Shown here: positions 21,840 to 34,474 of the stretch, in pieces
How the letters are laid out: every line of letters begins with the position of its first letter
Position numbering within the stretch: position 1 is the first letter of the stretch
Made by a program: the position numbers and the translations under genes
Source: Dendrobium chrysotoxum
Taxonomy: Eukaryota > Streptophyta > Magnoliopsida > Asparagales > Orchidaceae
Reading direction: 5' to 3'
Length of the DNA stretch: 64,000 nt
Assembly: GCA_019925795.1 (NCBI GenBank)
Contig: CM034311.1
Location: 10,030,126 to 10,094,125 of the forward strand
The notes under the pieces: model-generated
Told to the model about the DNA's origin: nothing
Databases searched by the model: none
Seen by the model: only the letters and a program-made list of their open reading frames with translations

Positions 21840-23323
21840 GTGATTTCCTTTACAATCAACTAATTGGTAGGAGCCTCCTTTATAAACTGTCTCTATGATA
21901 AAAGGTCCTTCCCATGTTGGTTCAAACTTCTCATTGATTTTTTGGTGGGCTAAGATAGGCCTTCGAAGAACCAAGATCACGTCTCCTACTTAGAAGGTTC
22001 TAGGTTGCTCTAACATATCATGAGCTTGACCATTCAGGCTTTATATAACTCCAAGTTTAATCTTGTTTGGAGGCAACGCCCTTCAATGCCTTCAAGCTCT
22101 TCTAACAGAGTTGTGTATTTTATTCTGCCGTGATTTGGTTATGTATGAAGATCCTTAATGAAATGATTTATACCTCTAAAGGGAGCATGACCTCAGACCC
22201 ATACATAAAGGGAAAGGTATTGGATTGGGTCGGGGTCTTTTAGGTGGCCCGATAAGCTTATAAGGCTTCCACCAACCTCTTATCCCACTGGCATTTATTA
22301 TCATCTAAGGTCTTTTTGATAATTTGCACCAAAGTTTTATTAAAGTCCTCAGCCAATCTGTTAGCCCATAGATAATAGATTGTTGATTAACTCTAATCAA
22401 TACCATGGCATTTTAAAAAATAATTTATTTTTATTGACTTGAATATTGACACATGATACTATATGGTCTCGAAATAATTTTATGACATGGTGTGATGTTA
22501 CATAGCATAGGGGAATTACTTCCACCCACTTGGAGAAATAACCAATCACGACTAAAATAAAGCTATGACCCCTTACAAAAGGACGGTCAATAGGCCTGAT
22601 AACATCCATGCCCTAACTCTCGAAGGGCCACGAAGCTATCATAGGATGTAACAAATTAGGCGGCTAATGTAAAATCACACCATGAACTTAGCATTGATGA
22701 AAACATTTTGTAACAATAATATAATTTTCAATCATCATGGGACAATAATACCAACTCTTTTAATTTTCATTTTCATCTTAGAACCTGATTGATGGACACT
22801 GCATAGTCCATTATGGAATTTGTTCATGATCTTCAGGGCCTCTCTCTTGTCTAAGAAATAGAGCCAAATCTAATCAAATGATTGATGGTACAAAGTGTCA
22901 TTTATAAGGGCGTATAAGAGGGAACATTTCTTAATTTGATTGACACAAGACTTATCATGAGGGAGCTTGCCTTCTTGAAGATAATCAATGAATGGTTATC
23001 TCTAATCACGTCCTTCATTAGTTGTTAAAGAGGCAAATAAGACTTAGGAAGATTTTTTGTTGAAGTGCTCTAAATCTATAGGATCTAGGACCTCATGACC
23101 CTGAATTTCTATAAAAATGGAGTCTTCTTCTAGATAGGAAAATTCCTTTGCAAGCTATATTAAGGTATTCGTCGTATAATTTCTTTTATGGATAATTCTA
23201 TACATAGTTGAAACAGGATTTTTCTCGAGCAAGTGATATATGTACTTATGATATTTTGGGAGTTTTGGATTTAAAACCTTATGGGTTCCTATAATCTGGT
23301 TAATAAATAGTTGAGGATCACCA
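21840..23323 (-). pseudogene. Gypsy RNase H and integrase remnant
   Basis: Minus-strand translation shows, from right to left, an RNase H end (DPQLFINQI near 23300), an integrase zinc-finger region with QSGSKMKMKIKRVG near 22760, and an integrase core (22397-22609: MDVIRPIDRPFVRGHSF and YFSKWVEVIPL, the Ty3/gypsy pattern GMDVIGPI...F..YFTKWVEA.PL). The C-terminal part extends to about 21840 (residues similar to GDLVLRKV and WEGP). RNase H before integrase is the gypsy order. Many stops and frameshifts; not functional. The upstream part (protease) lies at 46.9-47.5 kb, split off by copia insertions; RT was not found. Confidence 0.8.
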
Positions 23324-24365
23324 TGAAAGTTCGTGAGTGTTATTAAACCCTAAAGAACTAGTCTTGAGGCTAACACAGAAGGGGGGGGGGGTGTGAATTG
23401 ATTATTTTAAAAAATATTTAACAAAATGAGAGATTTAAAACCCCTTGATGCGGAAGCAGATAAGTTTCACAATAACACAAAATTTAGAGATTTCAAACAC
23501 AGATCAATACATAAAAAAATACAAAAATTAAATGCAAAAAATACTAAAAAAATAACACACTAGATTTATAATAGTCCAGATAACTTGACCTATGTTCACT
23601 CCCTAAAAAACTCCTTTCCAGGCATTAAAAGTTGTGTCTCTCCTTTTGCCCCCACAATAAGGTGGAGAAGCCTTTTCCAATTCTTTCCATCGACCTGGTG
23701 AGGCAGAGTATCTTGAATCCTTTTACTCCCTCCTAAAGTCAACAAAAAACCTAGAAGTCCTTCGACTCCTTCCTGGAGTAGGCAGAGAACCTTGGAAACC
23801 TTTTACTCCCTCCTGGAGTAGGTAGAGAAGTTGGATCTGATGCTGATGAAGATCTTCCTGAGCCACTAAGGAACCAAACAAGCAGCTTAACAAAGATAAT
23901 GGAAACCTTGTTTGGAATAACCTTTGTGAATCCCTCACAACTCCCCTTCATAAGGATTTCTCTCTCTCCCAAGCTCTCTCCCTACCTTCTCTAGCTCTCT
24001 CTCAAGAAGACTAAACAACAAAAGATTTCTAACAGGTGTAATAGAAATCCTTAAGTATTGGGCTTCAAAAAACCCTAATTTTTAAGAAATCCATCTTCTT
24101 TTTGTATAGTATGATGCACATATTATATAATACAATTAGTGTAATTTAGAATCGACTAGTAAATTCATGCAGATAAACTGTAAAACCTTTAAAAAAATCA
24201 TATGGTTTGATAAAAATATTATACGGTATAATCTTTAGAATTTTCTTTTATTAATTCGGGATGATGCTTGGGATGACCAACTTCATACTCTGTCAGTCGT
24301 ACAGTATGATTGAAATCGTACAGTATGATTAGTTCAAAATTCATGACTTTCGTATGGTATGACCC
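23324..24365 (-). repeat. Element C 3' LTR, segment 1 of 2
   Basis: Edge TGAAAGTTCGTGAGTG at 23324; leader with three 'ggagtaggcagagaac' repeats (23720-23830); TA-type palindromes from 24100, including two at 24298-24335. Interrupted by element B at 24366; the gap closes to match 44080-44110 of the other LTR. Confidence 0.82.
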
Positions 24366-26044
24366 TGAAAGTTTGATAGGGATGTTAAGCCCTAGTGAAC
24401 TAGTCCCGAGGCTAACCAAGAGCGGGGGTGAATTGGTTATTTAAAAATTTTACGAGGAACAGAAAAAATCTTTTTAAAACTTTACAGCGGAAACAAGTAA
24501 ACAAGAACGAAAAGATCAATCACAGATATTCACCCAAGCAATTAATATCAGAAAAGTAAAGTGCAGAACAGAATCAGAAAAGCAAACTAGATTTTATAGT
24601 GGTTCGGTCAACTTGACCTACGTCCACTCCCCGGAGCCTCCCCTCTGGGTATTGCACTAAATAAAAAGTGACTCTCTTTTTGCTCCTACAGCAAGGCGGA
24701 GAAGCCTGTACAAAAAATCTCCTTTCCACCACCCGGTGAGGCAGAGAACCTAACCTCCTTTTGCTTCCTCCTGAAGCAGGCAGAGAACCTTCGGACTCCT
24801 TTTGATTCCACCTGAAGCAGGAAGAGAACCCCACGTCCTTTTTCTTCCTCCTAAAGCAGGCAGAGAACCTAGGATCTTCTTGTCGACGATCCTCTCCCAA
24901 AGAACACCGACACGACGAAAGACGACGAGCGGAGAAGAAGACTCTGATCCTTACTTGGAGCAACCTTCGTGAACCCCTCACGAACTCCCCCTCACAAGAT
25001 CCTCTCTCTCTCTCAAACTCTCTCTCTCTCTCTAGGGTTTCTCTGGAAAGGAAAGTGGCAAAAGATTTTTCTTGTTGAAAGAAAAAGATCTTTTATTGGA
25101 GGGTTTAAAATTTGCCCTAAATCTCAACTAGTCGGCCAAGATCGTCTATCGTCCTGTACGATCAGTTCAAAATCAGCTGCATTCGCCTGGATGATCTGGC
25201 TCTTCTGGATGATCAGTAGAAAAAATTGTTCATATCGTCCCGTACGATCCTGCGATCGTCCGGGACGATTAGTGTAAATCGAGGAATATCATCCAGAACA
25301 CAGTTCGGGTCGTCCAGAGCAAACTGTACTGGACGACCAAAAAATGACTTGATCGTTCAGGATGATACGAATATCGTCCTGTATGATTAGTTCAAAAAGT
25401 GCCCAAATCATCCTGTACACAGTTTGGGTCGTACAGCTGAAATGCACTAGACGATCCTGATCGTCCGGAATGATCCTGCGATCGTCCAGGACGATATGAT
25501 CGTATCAATCAAATATAAATTGCTTTCCTTAATTACCAGATTAATTTAGGCATGATTGTATTGGATCGTTCGGGATGATACAAGTATCGTCCTGGACGAT
25601 CAGACCAAATATCTTAAAATAAAAACTTGCCAAACTTGATCTGGTGGCTGAGAATTTCTGATTTGAGCATATCATCCCGTACGATCCAACGATCGTCCAA
25701 GATGATCTGCTTAATCAGACCCTCTTAATTTGGTCACCCTAATTAGGGTTTCTGTTTTTACTTGATCGTCTAGGACGATGTGACTATCGTCCAGGATGAT
25801 CTGAACAAAAATTTGAACAAAAAACTCTAATTCACTCAAGCTCTCCCCCCTGAGTGTATGTGTGCAAGGTTACTTAGCTAGGGGATCAGTTACATTATAA
25901 TTGACTTAAGAAAAAGAAAAATAGTACACTTAGACACACTTGGACCCGATCTTGAGTTGCTCGTGATCTGTTGTGCCTGAAACGGGTTAGCCAAGCAAAA
26001 CACAATAGAGACATGTTTGTCATCATCAAAACAGATTTGCAACA
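24366..26044 (-). repeat. Element B 3' LTR
   Basis: Starts TGAAAGTTTGATAGGG and ends in the reverse complement of TGTTGCAAATCTG. Three leader repeats (24738-24870), palindrome array at about 25140-25803, TATA box as TATT/AATAAAAG near 25090. Confidence 0.92.
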
Positions 26045-26208
26045 ATCTCCCCCTTTTTGATGATGGCAAATATTTTTACAGTAGTTTGAAAAATAACTAG
26101 AAGATCGAAAGACAATTTTTTTAAAATTTTCATTTAATAACCAAACTAATATAGGAAACTTAACACATAACAAAAATAGAAACGATTACAACTGACTCCC
26201 CCTTTTGA
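26045..26208 (-). other. Two polypurine tracts of element B
   Basis: 26045-26058 reads AAAAAGGGGGAGAT in element sense and abuts the LTR. A second, TCAAAAGGGGGAG, lies at 26196-26208. The same spacing idea as in A and C. Confidence 0.8.
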
Positions 26209-27661
26209 CATCACAAAAAGGAGGAGGGTAAACAGAAACACTGAAACATCAGTACAAAACAGAAAAGAAAATAACTACAAAACAGAACACTAAAACGGAG
26301 GCGGATCCAGATCGGAAGGAGGAAGTGGCGGTGAAGAAAAAATAGAAAGGGATGGAGGATGGAGATGACAGATCAGGATCCCAAAGACACAACCATGAAA
26401 ACTAAAAAACAAAAACAAACACGAATAAAATTTGAAGCGAAAACACATAAAAGCACCAGATTTTTTTTGATCAAACTTCTCCAGTAAATCAGAATTTTTC
26501 TATGATTTCAGATTCAAAAACCAATAAGGAGACAATTGACAGCGCTGAAAACAAGAAAAAGTTGGAAAAATTGACTTTCGTAACTCCCACCTCGGGCACC
26601 TCATCGATGCAAATCTCTTTTAAAACAAAAATCCAATTCAGAAGAAAAGAAATTAGATTTGAAAAGAGATCCTTTCAAGCCTTGTTCCAGAAAAATATCT
26701 GATATAATAGTATTACAAAGTAAAAAAATCAGACATCAGGATTTTCAAACTCAAGCTATTGAAAATATTAAGTGGCGCATGGATTTTTCTAAGACATTTA
26801 ACGATCGGAAAGGAAAGAAAGCATGGTTGGGCTCATTTTGTACCTCGTTTTCAATTTGTTTGGCGCTTTGTGCATCTTTTGATTTTTGATACAATTTGTG
26901 TATCTTTTTATTTGGCGACATTTCACATCTTTTTAGCTTTGGGCTCATTTTATGCCTCTTTTTCAATTGATTTGGCACACTGCGCATCTTTTGTAAGCTT
27001 TCTTCTATTCATAATCGTTAAAGAGTCTCAGCTGTGAAATTATCTTCCAGATATAGGAGATGCTCTCCACAATAAGGAAGAGTAATTCACAAAACAAAAG
27101 CCACATGTCGTATGATAAGTGCAATCACCTGGTTTAGAAAATCATAACAATGAGTCAAAACTTTGAAAACACTATTCATAGGAGGTAGATTACTATAGGA
27201 AGATAAAATAAATCTCTATTTCAAAAATTAATATTTTAATTTTAAAGAAGATTTTTATCCAAAAGAAATAATACACTAGTAAAGGAGTTAGAGGAAGAGG
27301 AACAATCATCAATTTTTCTTTCCTTTAACAGATTCAGTGGAATCAATCACTGCTTACCAGCTTCCAAATAAAAATAAGGTAAAACTCTTAGTCAGAAATT
27401 CAATTTAGCAGAAGTAGTGAGCAGTGATCTGATTTTAAAAAACATAAAATAGAAAATAAAAGAGATGAACCAATGAATAAAAAATAGGTAGAAAATCACA
27501 TCAAAGTAAATACTCAAATCAAACTAACAGCAAGGCTAACACAGAAATCAGCAGACGAAGAAACAATAAAAATAACTGAAAGCAAATAAGCAAATCAAAA
27601 AGCTAACTAACAGAAACAGAATAATAATAAAAAAATAATAAAAAATCAGCAGTCCTCAGAA
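26209..27661 (-). other. 3' region of element B with a relic of the extra ORF
   Basis: Near 26290-26345 the minus strand reads PPLPPSDLDPPPF followed by a stop, like the C-terminus PPPPPPHDQDPLLY of the extra ORF in element C, so most of that ORF was lost. The module with GGGCTCATTTTGTACCTC and TGCGCATCTTTT is present at 26829-26995. The remaining A-rich sequence shows nothing. Confidence 0.55.
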
Positions 27662-30600
27662 TCAAGCATTTATATCAATCACTCCTAATCTGGTTCTCAA
27701 AATGCTGAAAGAGTCAAAGGCTAGTGGTTTAGTGAATATGTCAGCTAGCTGATTTTTAGTTGCTACATGATATAGCTCAATGTCCCCTTTTGTAACATGG
27801 TCCCTAATGAAATGATGCCTTATATCAATGTGTTTTGTCATAGAATGTTGGATTGGATTCTTAGAGATGTAGATGGCACTAGTATTATCACACAGAACAG
27901 AAATTGTGCCCACAGGTAATCCTAAATCCAAGACTTGTTGCTTCAACCAAAGAACTTGGGCCACACAAATCTCTAAGGCAATGTACTCAGCTTCAGTAGT
28001 GGAAAGTGCAACTGAGTTCTGTTTTCTACTGGACCAGGAGACTAACGACTGTTCTATAAATTGACAAGTTCTAGAAGTTCTCTTTCTATCCACCCTACAC
28101 CCCGCAAAGTTAGAATCAGAATATCCAATGATCTCAAAAGAAGTGTTGTGCCTAGGGTACCAGATTCCTAGGTTTGGGGTCCCTAAAAGATATCTAAGAA
28201 TTCTTTTAACAGCAGTCAGGTGGGACTCTTTAGGATCAGCCTGAAACCTAGCACAAAGACAGACACTAAACATGATATCAGGTCGGCTAGTAGTCAGGTA
28301 AAGAAGTGATCCTATTATTTCTCTATACTTCTTCTGATCAATAGATTTCCCACTTGAATCCTTATCTAACTGAACAGAGGAGCTCATGGGAGTATTGATT
28401 GGCTTGGCTTATTCCATTTCATATTTTTTTAAAATATCCTTAGTGTATTTAGATTGATTGAGAAAGGTTCCATCATTCGTTTGCCTTATGCTAAACCCAA
28501 AAAAGTAGGATAATTCTCCAATCATACTCATCTCAAACTCCTTACTCATTATCTTAGAAAACTCATCACATAAATATTTATCAGAAGATCCAAAAATTAT
28601 ATCATCAACATAGATTTGGACAATGAGTAAGTCATCCCCTATTCTCCTCAAAAAAAGGGTGGTGTCTATGCTCCCCTTAACAAACTCTCTTTCTAACAAG
28701 AATGTGCTAAGCCTCTCATACCAAGCTCTGGGTGCCTGTTTCAATCTATACAAGGCCTTTTTAATTTATAAAGATAATTTGGATATTGTAAACTCTCAAA
28801 ACCTGGGGGTTGTTCTACAAAAATATCCTCTTTTATTACCCCATTTAAAAAGGCACTATTGACATCCATTTGAAACAGCTTAAATCCCTTATAACTGGAA
28901 AAGGCTAGTAGCACTCTAATGGCTTCCAATCTAGCTACAGGGGAAAAAGTCTCCTCAAAATCAATCCCTTCAATCTGATTATACCCCTTAGCCACCAATC
29001 TTGCCTTATTCCTAACCACCACACTAAAATCATTCATCTTATTCTTAAAGACCCACTTGGTTCCCACAATACTTTGATTTCTAGGTCTTTCTACTAACTC
29101 CCAAACATCATTTCTTACAAATTGATTCCATTCTTCCTACATAGCTAAAATCTAAAACTCATCCGAGAGGGCTTGATTGATGTTGGTGGGCTCAGTCATT
29201 GAGATAAAGGCAGAATGGTTTACTTCCTTCCTAAGTCCATGCCTAGTCCTAACACCTTTAGAAGGGTCTCCTAAGATCAGTTCTTTAGGATGACTCGAAG
29301 AGTATCTCCAATCTCTAGGTAGTGTGGTTTGAGATACTACCCTCTCCTCTAGATTTGCATTTCCAATCCCTTGGGTAATTTCCTCTACCTTTTCTTCTTC
29401 CTCAATTCTATTCACCTTAGGATCAGATTCATCAAACACCACATGAGTTGTCTCTTCCACCACCAAAGTCCTTTTATTGAACACCCTAAAGGATTTACCC
29501 ACACTAGAATAACCTAAGAACACTCCTTCATCAGATTTGGGGTCAAACTTTCCTAAGACTGATTTCCCGTTGTTCAGAATGAAAACCTTACAGCCAAAGA
29601 CATGGAGGTGGGACACGTTTGGAGTTCTACTCTTAATGATATCATAAGGTGTCTTGTTTAGTTTTGATCTCACATTCACCCTATTCAGCACATAATAGGT
29701 AGAGTTCACCGCTTCAGCCCAAAAGTATTTTGGAAGTGAATACTCAGCAAGCATGGCTCTAGCGGCTTCCACTAAGGTCCTGTTCTTCGTTTCAGCTACC
29801 CCGTTCTGCTGAGGGGTCCTAGGAGCTGAAAAATTATGACTAATCCCTTGCTCCTCATAAAAACTTTCAAATTTCACATTCTCAAACTCTCCACCATGAT
29901 CACTATGAATAGTCAGGATCTCACAACCTAACTTCCTCTGAATCCAAGTGGAGAAGGACTTAAACTCATCAAATGACTCAGATTTGTGTGACAGAAATTT
30001 AATCCAAGTGAACCTCGAGTAGTCATCTATAATCACAAATCCATAAACTTTCCCCCCTAAGCTGGCAGTGCTAATGGGTCCAAAGAGGTCCATGTGAAGA
30101 ACTTCTAAAGGTCTAGAGGTGCTAATGTCCTTAACAGAGTGAAAAGAGGACTGGACTTGCTTCCCTACCTGACACGCATCACACAGGTGATCCTTAGTGA
30201 ACTTAAGCTTGGGCACACCTCTAACTAAGTCCTTTTGGGTGACTCTCCTAAGGGTTTTCATACTGGCATGACATAATCTCCTATGCCACAACCAAGACTC
30301 ATCAGCAGCAGTTTTTAAGCAAATTGAATTTTCAGATTTAATGCAACTTACATCCAGCTTGTAGACATTGTTGATCCTTTGCCCCTGCAAAATAACTTTA
30401 TCATTTAAGCTTAAAATGCAGCTAGTGGAAAGGAATTTAATGCTGTATCCCTTGTCACAAAGTTGACTGATGCTTAGTAAGTTGAGTTTCAGTCCATCTA
30501 TAAGTAAAACATTGTCAATCATAAAATTCTTTGAATCACCAATTATACATGAGCCTACCACCCTCCTGGTGGTGTTATCTCCAAGTGTAACCTTGCCTCC

Positions 30601-30708
30601 AGCTCTGGCCTCTAGTGAAATGAACTGATTTGTATCTCCAGTCATTTATCTAGAACATCCACTGTCCAGGTACCACATGCTCTCACGAGGTCTTGTGTGA
30701 GAGCACAC
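27662..30708 (-). pseudogene. pol: Element B pol: protease, integrase, RT, RNase H
   Basis: Protease DSGCSR-stop-MTGD: the His of the usual CSRHMTG reads TAA at 30646-30648. The integrase is nearly complete (29152-30645), with WLWHRRLCHASM, HLCDACQVGKQ (HHCC finger intact), HMDLFGPIS, IHSDHGGEF and NGVAETKNRT, so its D, D and E residues are present. Then two stops near 29140-29160, RT with FQMDVNSAFLNG and YVDD (28601-28612), a one-base loss in a T run (28758-28762), a stop at 28409, and RNase H to the stop at 27662. The integrase is better preserved here than in A or D. Dead as a whole. Confidence 0.94.
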
Positions 30709-31430
30709 CAGTAAAAATATCAAACGTCAGTCTTAGGAATCCAAAAAGGTTTGGGTTCCTTCTTATGAAAAGAAGAATGCAATGCATGCGTGCTGTGCTG
30801 TGAAACAGGCAGTTTGGGCCTCCACACCCAATGTGTACTACGGTGAAAGGTGCAGGTGTGGGAAATGTGTCCTAACATGCCACATGAAGAATATCTAACA
30901 CCAGAAAAAGGGTTAACTAATCTACGTGGGTGATAGTGCCTCTTTCTAGATGTATATGAAATATGCTTTGATGAACTTGCAACAGATTTTTCAAAAGATG
31001 GCGGTGCATAAAACTTTTCAAAAGTGGTTGGTTTTTAGTTTTTCTCAAAAGCACTGATCTTCACTTTCAAAAATTCATTCTCTTTATTTAAACTTACAAT
31101 TTCAAATTTTAAAGCACTATTGTTACTTTCTACTTCACATGCCATGGTATCTAATTATTTAAAAGCACTCTCCAAATCAACATGAGTGGTTTTCATTGAA
31201 TCATGCACAGTAACTAAATGAAAAAAAATTTTATTCAATTCATCAAACTCATCAAGTAAAGACATGTGATTGCTATCAATAGTGGAATGATCCTTAATCA
31301 AAACATCATGCTCTTTTTGCAAAGTCAAATAATCCAGTTTCAAGTTAGCATGGGTTTTCTTAAGCTTCCTATACGATGCATGAATTTTTTTAGATACTTC
31401 AAGTAATTGATCGTAAGTAAGCTCACATAC
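30709..31430 (-). other. Candidate intron interval in element B, acceptor lost
   Basis: The donor GAG/GTATGTGAG is intact at 31430. At the acceptor the usual TTTTGTAG/G reads TTTTACTG/G, so AG has become TG at 30709. The interval is exactly 722 nt, as in A. The coiled-coil ORF inside it is partly open (31155-31343). Confidence 0.5.
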
Positions 31431-32513
31431 CTCTTCCTGGTCCGATTGACCAGGTGATCATCAGCCATCAGACACAAATTTGTTTCCTCCTCTTCAGCTT
31501 CTATCTCAGAGGAGTCGGATGCAGAGTCTGCCCAGAACGTCTTTTGTATCCGCTTCTTATCCTTTCTAAACTTTAGTTTCTCCTCACCCTTCTCCTTTCT
31601 TGGGTGAGCCTTGAGTGTAGGATAATTCTCCTTTATGTGTCCAGGCTTCCTGCATTCAAAATAAATAGATTCAGATGAACCTTTAAAGTTTCTACTGGTC
31701 TTACCTTTATTCCATTTTTGAAAATTCTTATTCTTCTTCCTTAGAAAGCTCTTGAATTGCCTTGTGATTAAGGTAACATCATCACTATTGGACTCGAAAG
31801 TGCTAGCATCTGAATCATTGGCCTTTAGCGCCACTGTCTTCTCCTTCTTTCGTTCACCTGCATCAAGTTCTCTTTGGTTCACCCCTTGCTCGTAAGCAAT
31901 GAGTGATCCAAGTAAACTGTTAATAGAGTAAGTATTTAAATCTTTAGATTTCATGATCACAGTAATCTTAGCATCGTATGAAGAAGGCAAACATTTAAGA
32001 ATTTTGTTCACTCTTTCGTAATTAGTTAGTTCTCTTCCTAGAGCATGCAAAGAGGTAACGATTTGAGTGAACCTTGTGTATATTTCTGAAATCGTCTCAC
32101 TAGATTTCATGCAAAAAAGTTTGTAATCATGTAACAAGATGTTTAACCTAGACTGTTTGACTTCAGTTGTACCTTCATTTGTTATACACAATCTATCCCA
32201 AATTTCTTTACCCGTTGTACAAGTAGAAACACGCATATAGTCTTCAGATTTTAAAGCACAAAAGAAACAGTTCAAATATTTGGCATTTAATTATGCTAAA
32301 TCACGATCATCAAAATGGCATCAGTTTTCATGTTGTTAATCAATCTAAAGGTGGTTCGTATACATCCTTAACTAGCATCCACAAACGATAATCAATTAAT
32401 TGTAAAAAAGTGGACATGCATGTTTTCCAAAGATCAAAAGAAATATTATCAAACAATGGTGGTCTTATAATAGAATAACCTTCAGTAGTATTACGATTAA
32501 TATAGTTAGCCAT
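31431..32513 (-). pseudogene. gag: Element B gag, N-terminal exon
   Basis: ATG at 32513, same start context as A (CCATGGCTAAC in element sense). The UBN2-type domain is shifted by small deletions near 32290-32350 but readable from 32275 (MRVSTCTTGKEIWDRLCIT, YTRFTQIVTSLHALGREL). The zinc knuckle reads YFECRKPGHIKENY, so its first and last Cys are Tyr. An acidic stretch (ASDSSEIEAEEEETN) follows, and a one-base deletion near 31452 breaks the frame just before the candidate donor. Confidence 0.88.
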
Positions 32514-32554
32514 GGATCAAATTCAAAAGTTTTTAAACTTAAATTTTGAATCCC

Positions 32555-32566
32555 GCTCTGATACCA
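32555..32566 (-). other. Primer-binding site, tRNA-iMet
   Basis: Minus strand TGGTATCAGAGC, two bases from the LTR edge at 32569. Confidence 0.95.
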
Positions 32567-32568
32567 CT

Positions 32569-34469
32569 TAAAAGTTCGATAGGGATGTTAAGCCCTAGTG
32601 AACTAGTCCCGAGGCTAACCAAGAGGGGGGGTGAATTGGTTATTTAAAAATTTCATGAGGAACAAAAAAAATCTTTTCGATTCTTTGCAGCGGAAATAAG
32701 TAAACAAGAACGAAAAGATCAATCACAGATATTCCCCCAAGCAGTTAATATCAGAAAAGTAAAGTGCAGAACATAATCAGAAAAGCAAACCAGATTTTAT
32801 AGTGGTTCGGTCAACTTGACCTATGTCCACTCCCCGGAGCCTCCCCTCCAGGTATTACACTAAATAAAAAGTGACTCTCCTTTTGCTCCACAGCAAGGCG
32901 GAGAAGCCTGTACAAAAAACCTCCTTTCCACCACCCGGTGAGGCAGAGAACCTAACCTCCTTTTGCTTCCTCCTGAAGTAGGCAGAGAACCTTCAGACTC
33001 CTTTTACTTTCACCTGAAGCGGGTCGATAACCCCACATCCTTTTGCTTCCTCCTGAAGCAGGCAAAGAACCTAGGATCTTCTTACCGACTATCCTCTCCC
33101 AAAGAACACCGACACGATGAAAGACGACGAGCGGAGAAGAAGACTCTGATCCTTGCTTGGAGCAACCTTCGTGAACCCCTCATGAACTCCCCCTCATAAG
33201 ATCCTCTCTCTCTCTCTCTCTTTAGGGTTTCTCTGGAAAGGAAAGTGGCAAAAAAATTTTCTTGTTGAAAGAAAAAGATCTTTTATAGGAGGGTTTAAAA
33301 TCTGCCCTAAATCTAAACTGGTCGGCCAAGATCATCCAGGACGATCGATAGATCATCCTGTACAATCAGTTCAAAATCAGCTGCATCCGCCTGGACGATC
33401 TGGCTGTTTTAGACGATCAGTAGAAAAAATTATTCATATCATCCCGTAAGATCTTTTATAGGAGGGTTTAAAATCTGCCCTAAATCTAAACTGGTCGGCC
33501 AAGATCATCCAGGACGATCGATAGATCATCCTGTACAATCAGTTCAAAATCTACTGCATCCGCCTGGACGATCTGGCTGTTCTGGACGATCAGTAGAAAA
33601 AATTATTCATATCATCCCGTACGATCCTGCGATCGTCCGGGATGATTAGTGTAAATCGAGGAATATCGTCCAGAAGATAGTTCGGGTCGTCCAGGGCAAA
33701 CTGTGCTGGACGACCAAAAGATGACTTGATCGTCCAGGACGATACAGGTATTGTCTTGTACGATTAGTTCAAAAAGTGCCCAAATCGTCCGGTACACAGT
33801 TCGGTCGTACAGCTGAAATGCACTAGACGATCATGATCGTCCGGGACGATCCTGCGATCGTCCGGGACGATCCTGCGATCGTCCGGGACGATCCTGCGAT
33901 CGTCCAGGATGATATGATCGTATCAATCAAATATAAATTGCTTTCCTTATTACCAGATTAATTTAGGCATGAATGTATTGGATCATCCGGGATGATACAC
34001 GTATCATCCTGAACGATCAGACCAAATATCTTAAAATAAAAACTTGCCTAACTCGATTTGGCGGCTGAGAATTTCTGATTTGAGCATATCATCTTGTACG
34101 ATCCAACGATTGTCCAGGACGATCTGGTTAATCAGACCCTCTTAACTTGGTCACCCTAATTAGGGTTTCTATTTTTACTTGATCGTCCAGGACGATGTGA
34201 CTATCATCCAGGACGATCTGAACAAAAATTTGAACATATACTCTAATTCACTCAAGCTCTCCCCCTGAGTGTGTGTGTGTAAGGTTACTTAGCTAGGGGA
34301 TCATTTACATTACAATTGACTCAAGAAAAAGAAAAATAGTACACTTAGACACACAGTGACCCGATCTTGAGTTGGCTTGAGTTGCTCGTGACCTTTTATG
34401 CCTGAAACGGGTTAGCCAAGCAAAACACAATAGAGACATGTTTGTCATCATCAAAACAGGTTTGTAATA
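32569..34469 (-). repeat. Element B 5' LTR
   Basis: 1901 bp. The inner edge TAAAAGTTCGATAGGG has lost the G of TG, and the outer edge ends in ATA for ACA. It contains a 173-bp tandem duplication (33276-33621) and a run of four palindromes at 21-bp spacing (about 33837-33915). Confidence 0.9.
33276..33621 (-). repeat. 173-bp tandem duplication doubling the TATA box
   Basis: Copy 1 is 33276-33448 and copy 2 is 33449-33621, nearly identical. Each holds a TATAAAA box (33281-33287 and 33454-33460, minus strand) and the adjoining palindromes. The 3' LTR of B lacks it, so it arose after insertion or on the way to integration. Confidence 0.92.
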
Positions 34470-34474
34470 GATCC

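Larger units (their letters stand above)
24366..34469 (-). mobile_element. Copia element B, full length, inactive
   Basis: 10.1 kb, minus strand, same family as A. Target duplication GACCC (24361-24365) and GATCC (34470-34474), with one C/T difference. LTRs are 24366-26044 (1679 bp) and 32569-34469 (1901 bp); most of the length difference is a 173-bp duplication and extra 21-bp palindrome units in the 5' LTR. Gag and pol are broken by stops and frameshifts. The post-pol region keeps a short tail of the extra ORF of element C. Confidence 0.93.

Noticed and set aside
22397..22609. Host gene of unknown function
   Set aside because: YFSKWVEVIPL and MDVIRPI identify a gypsy integrase, and surrounding frames continue the same polyprotein.
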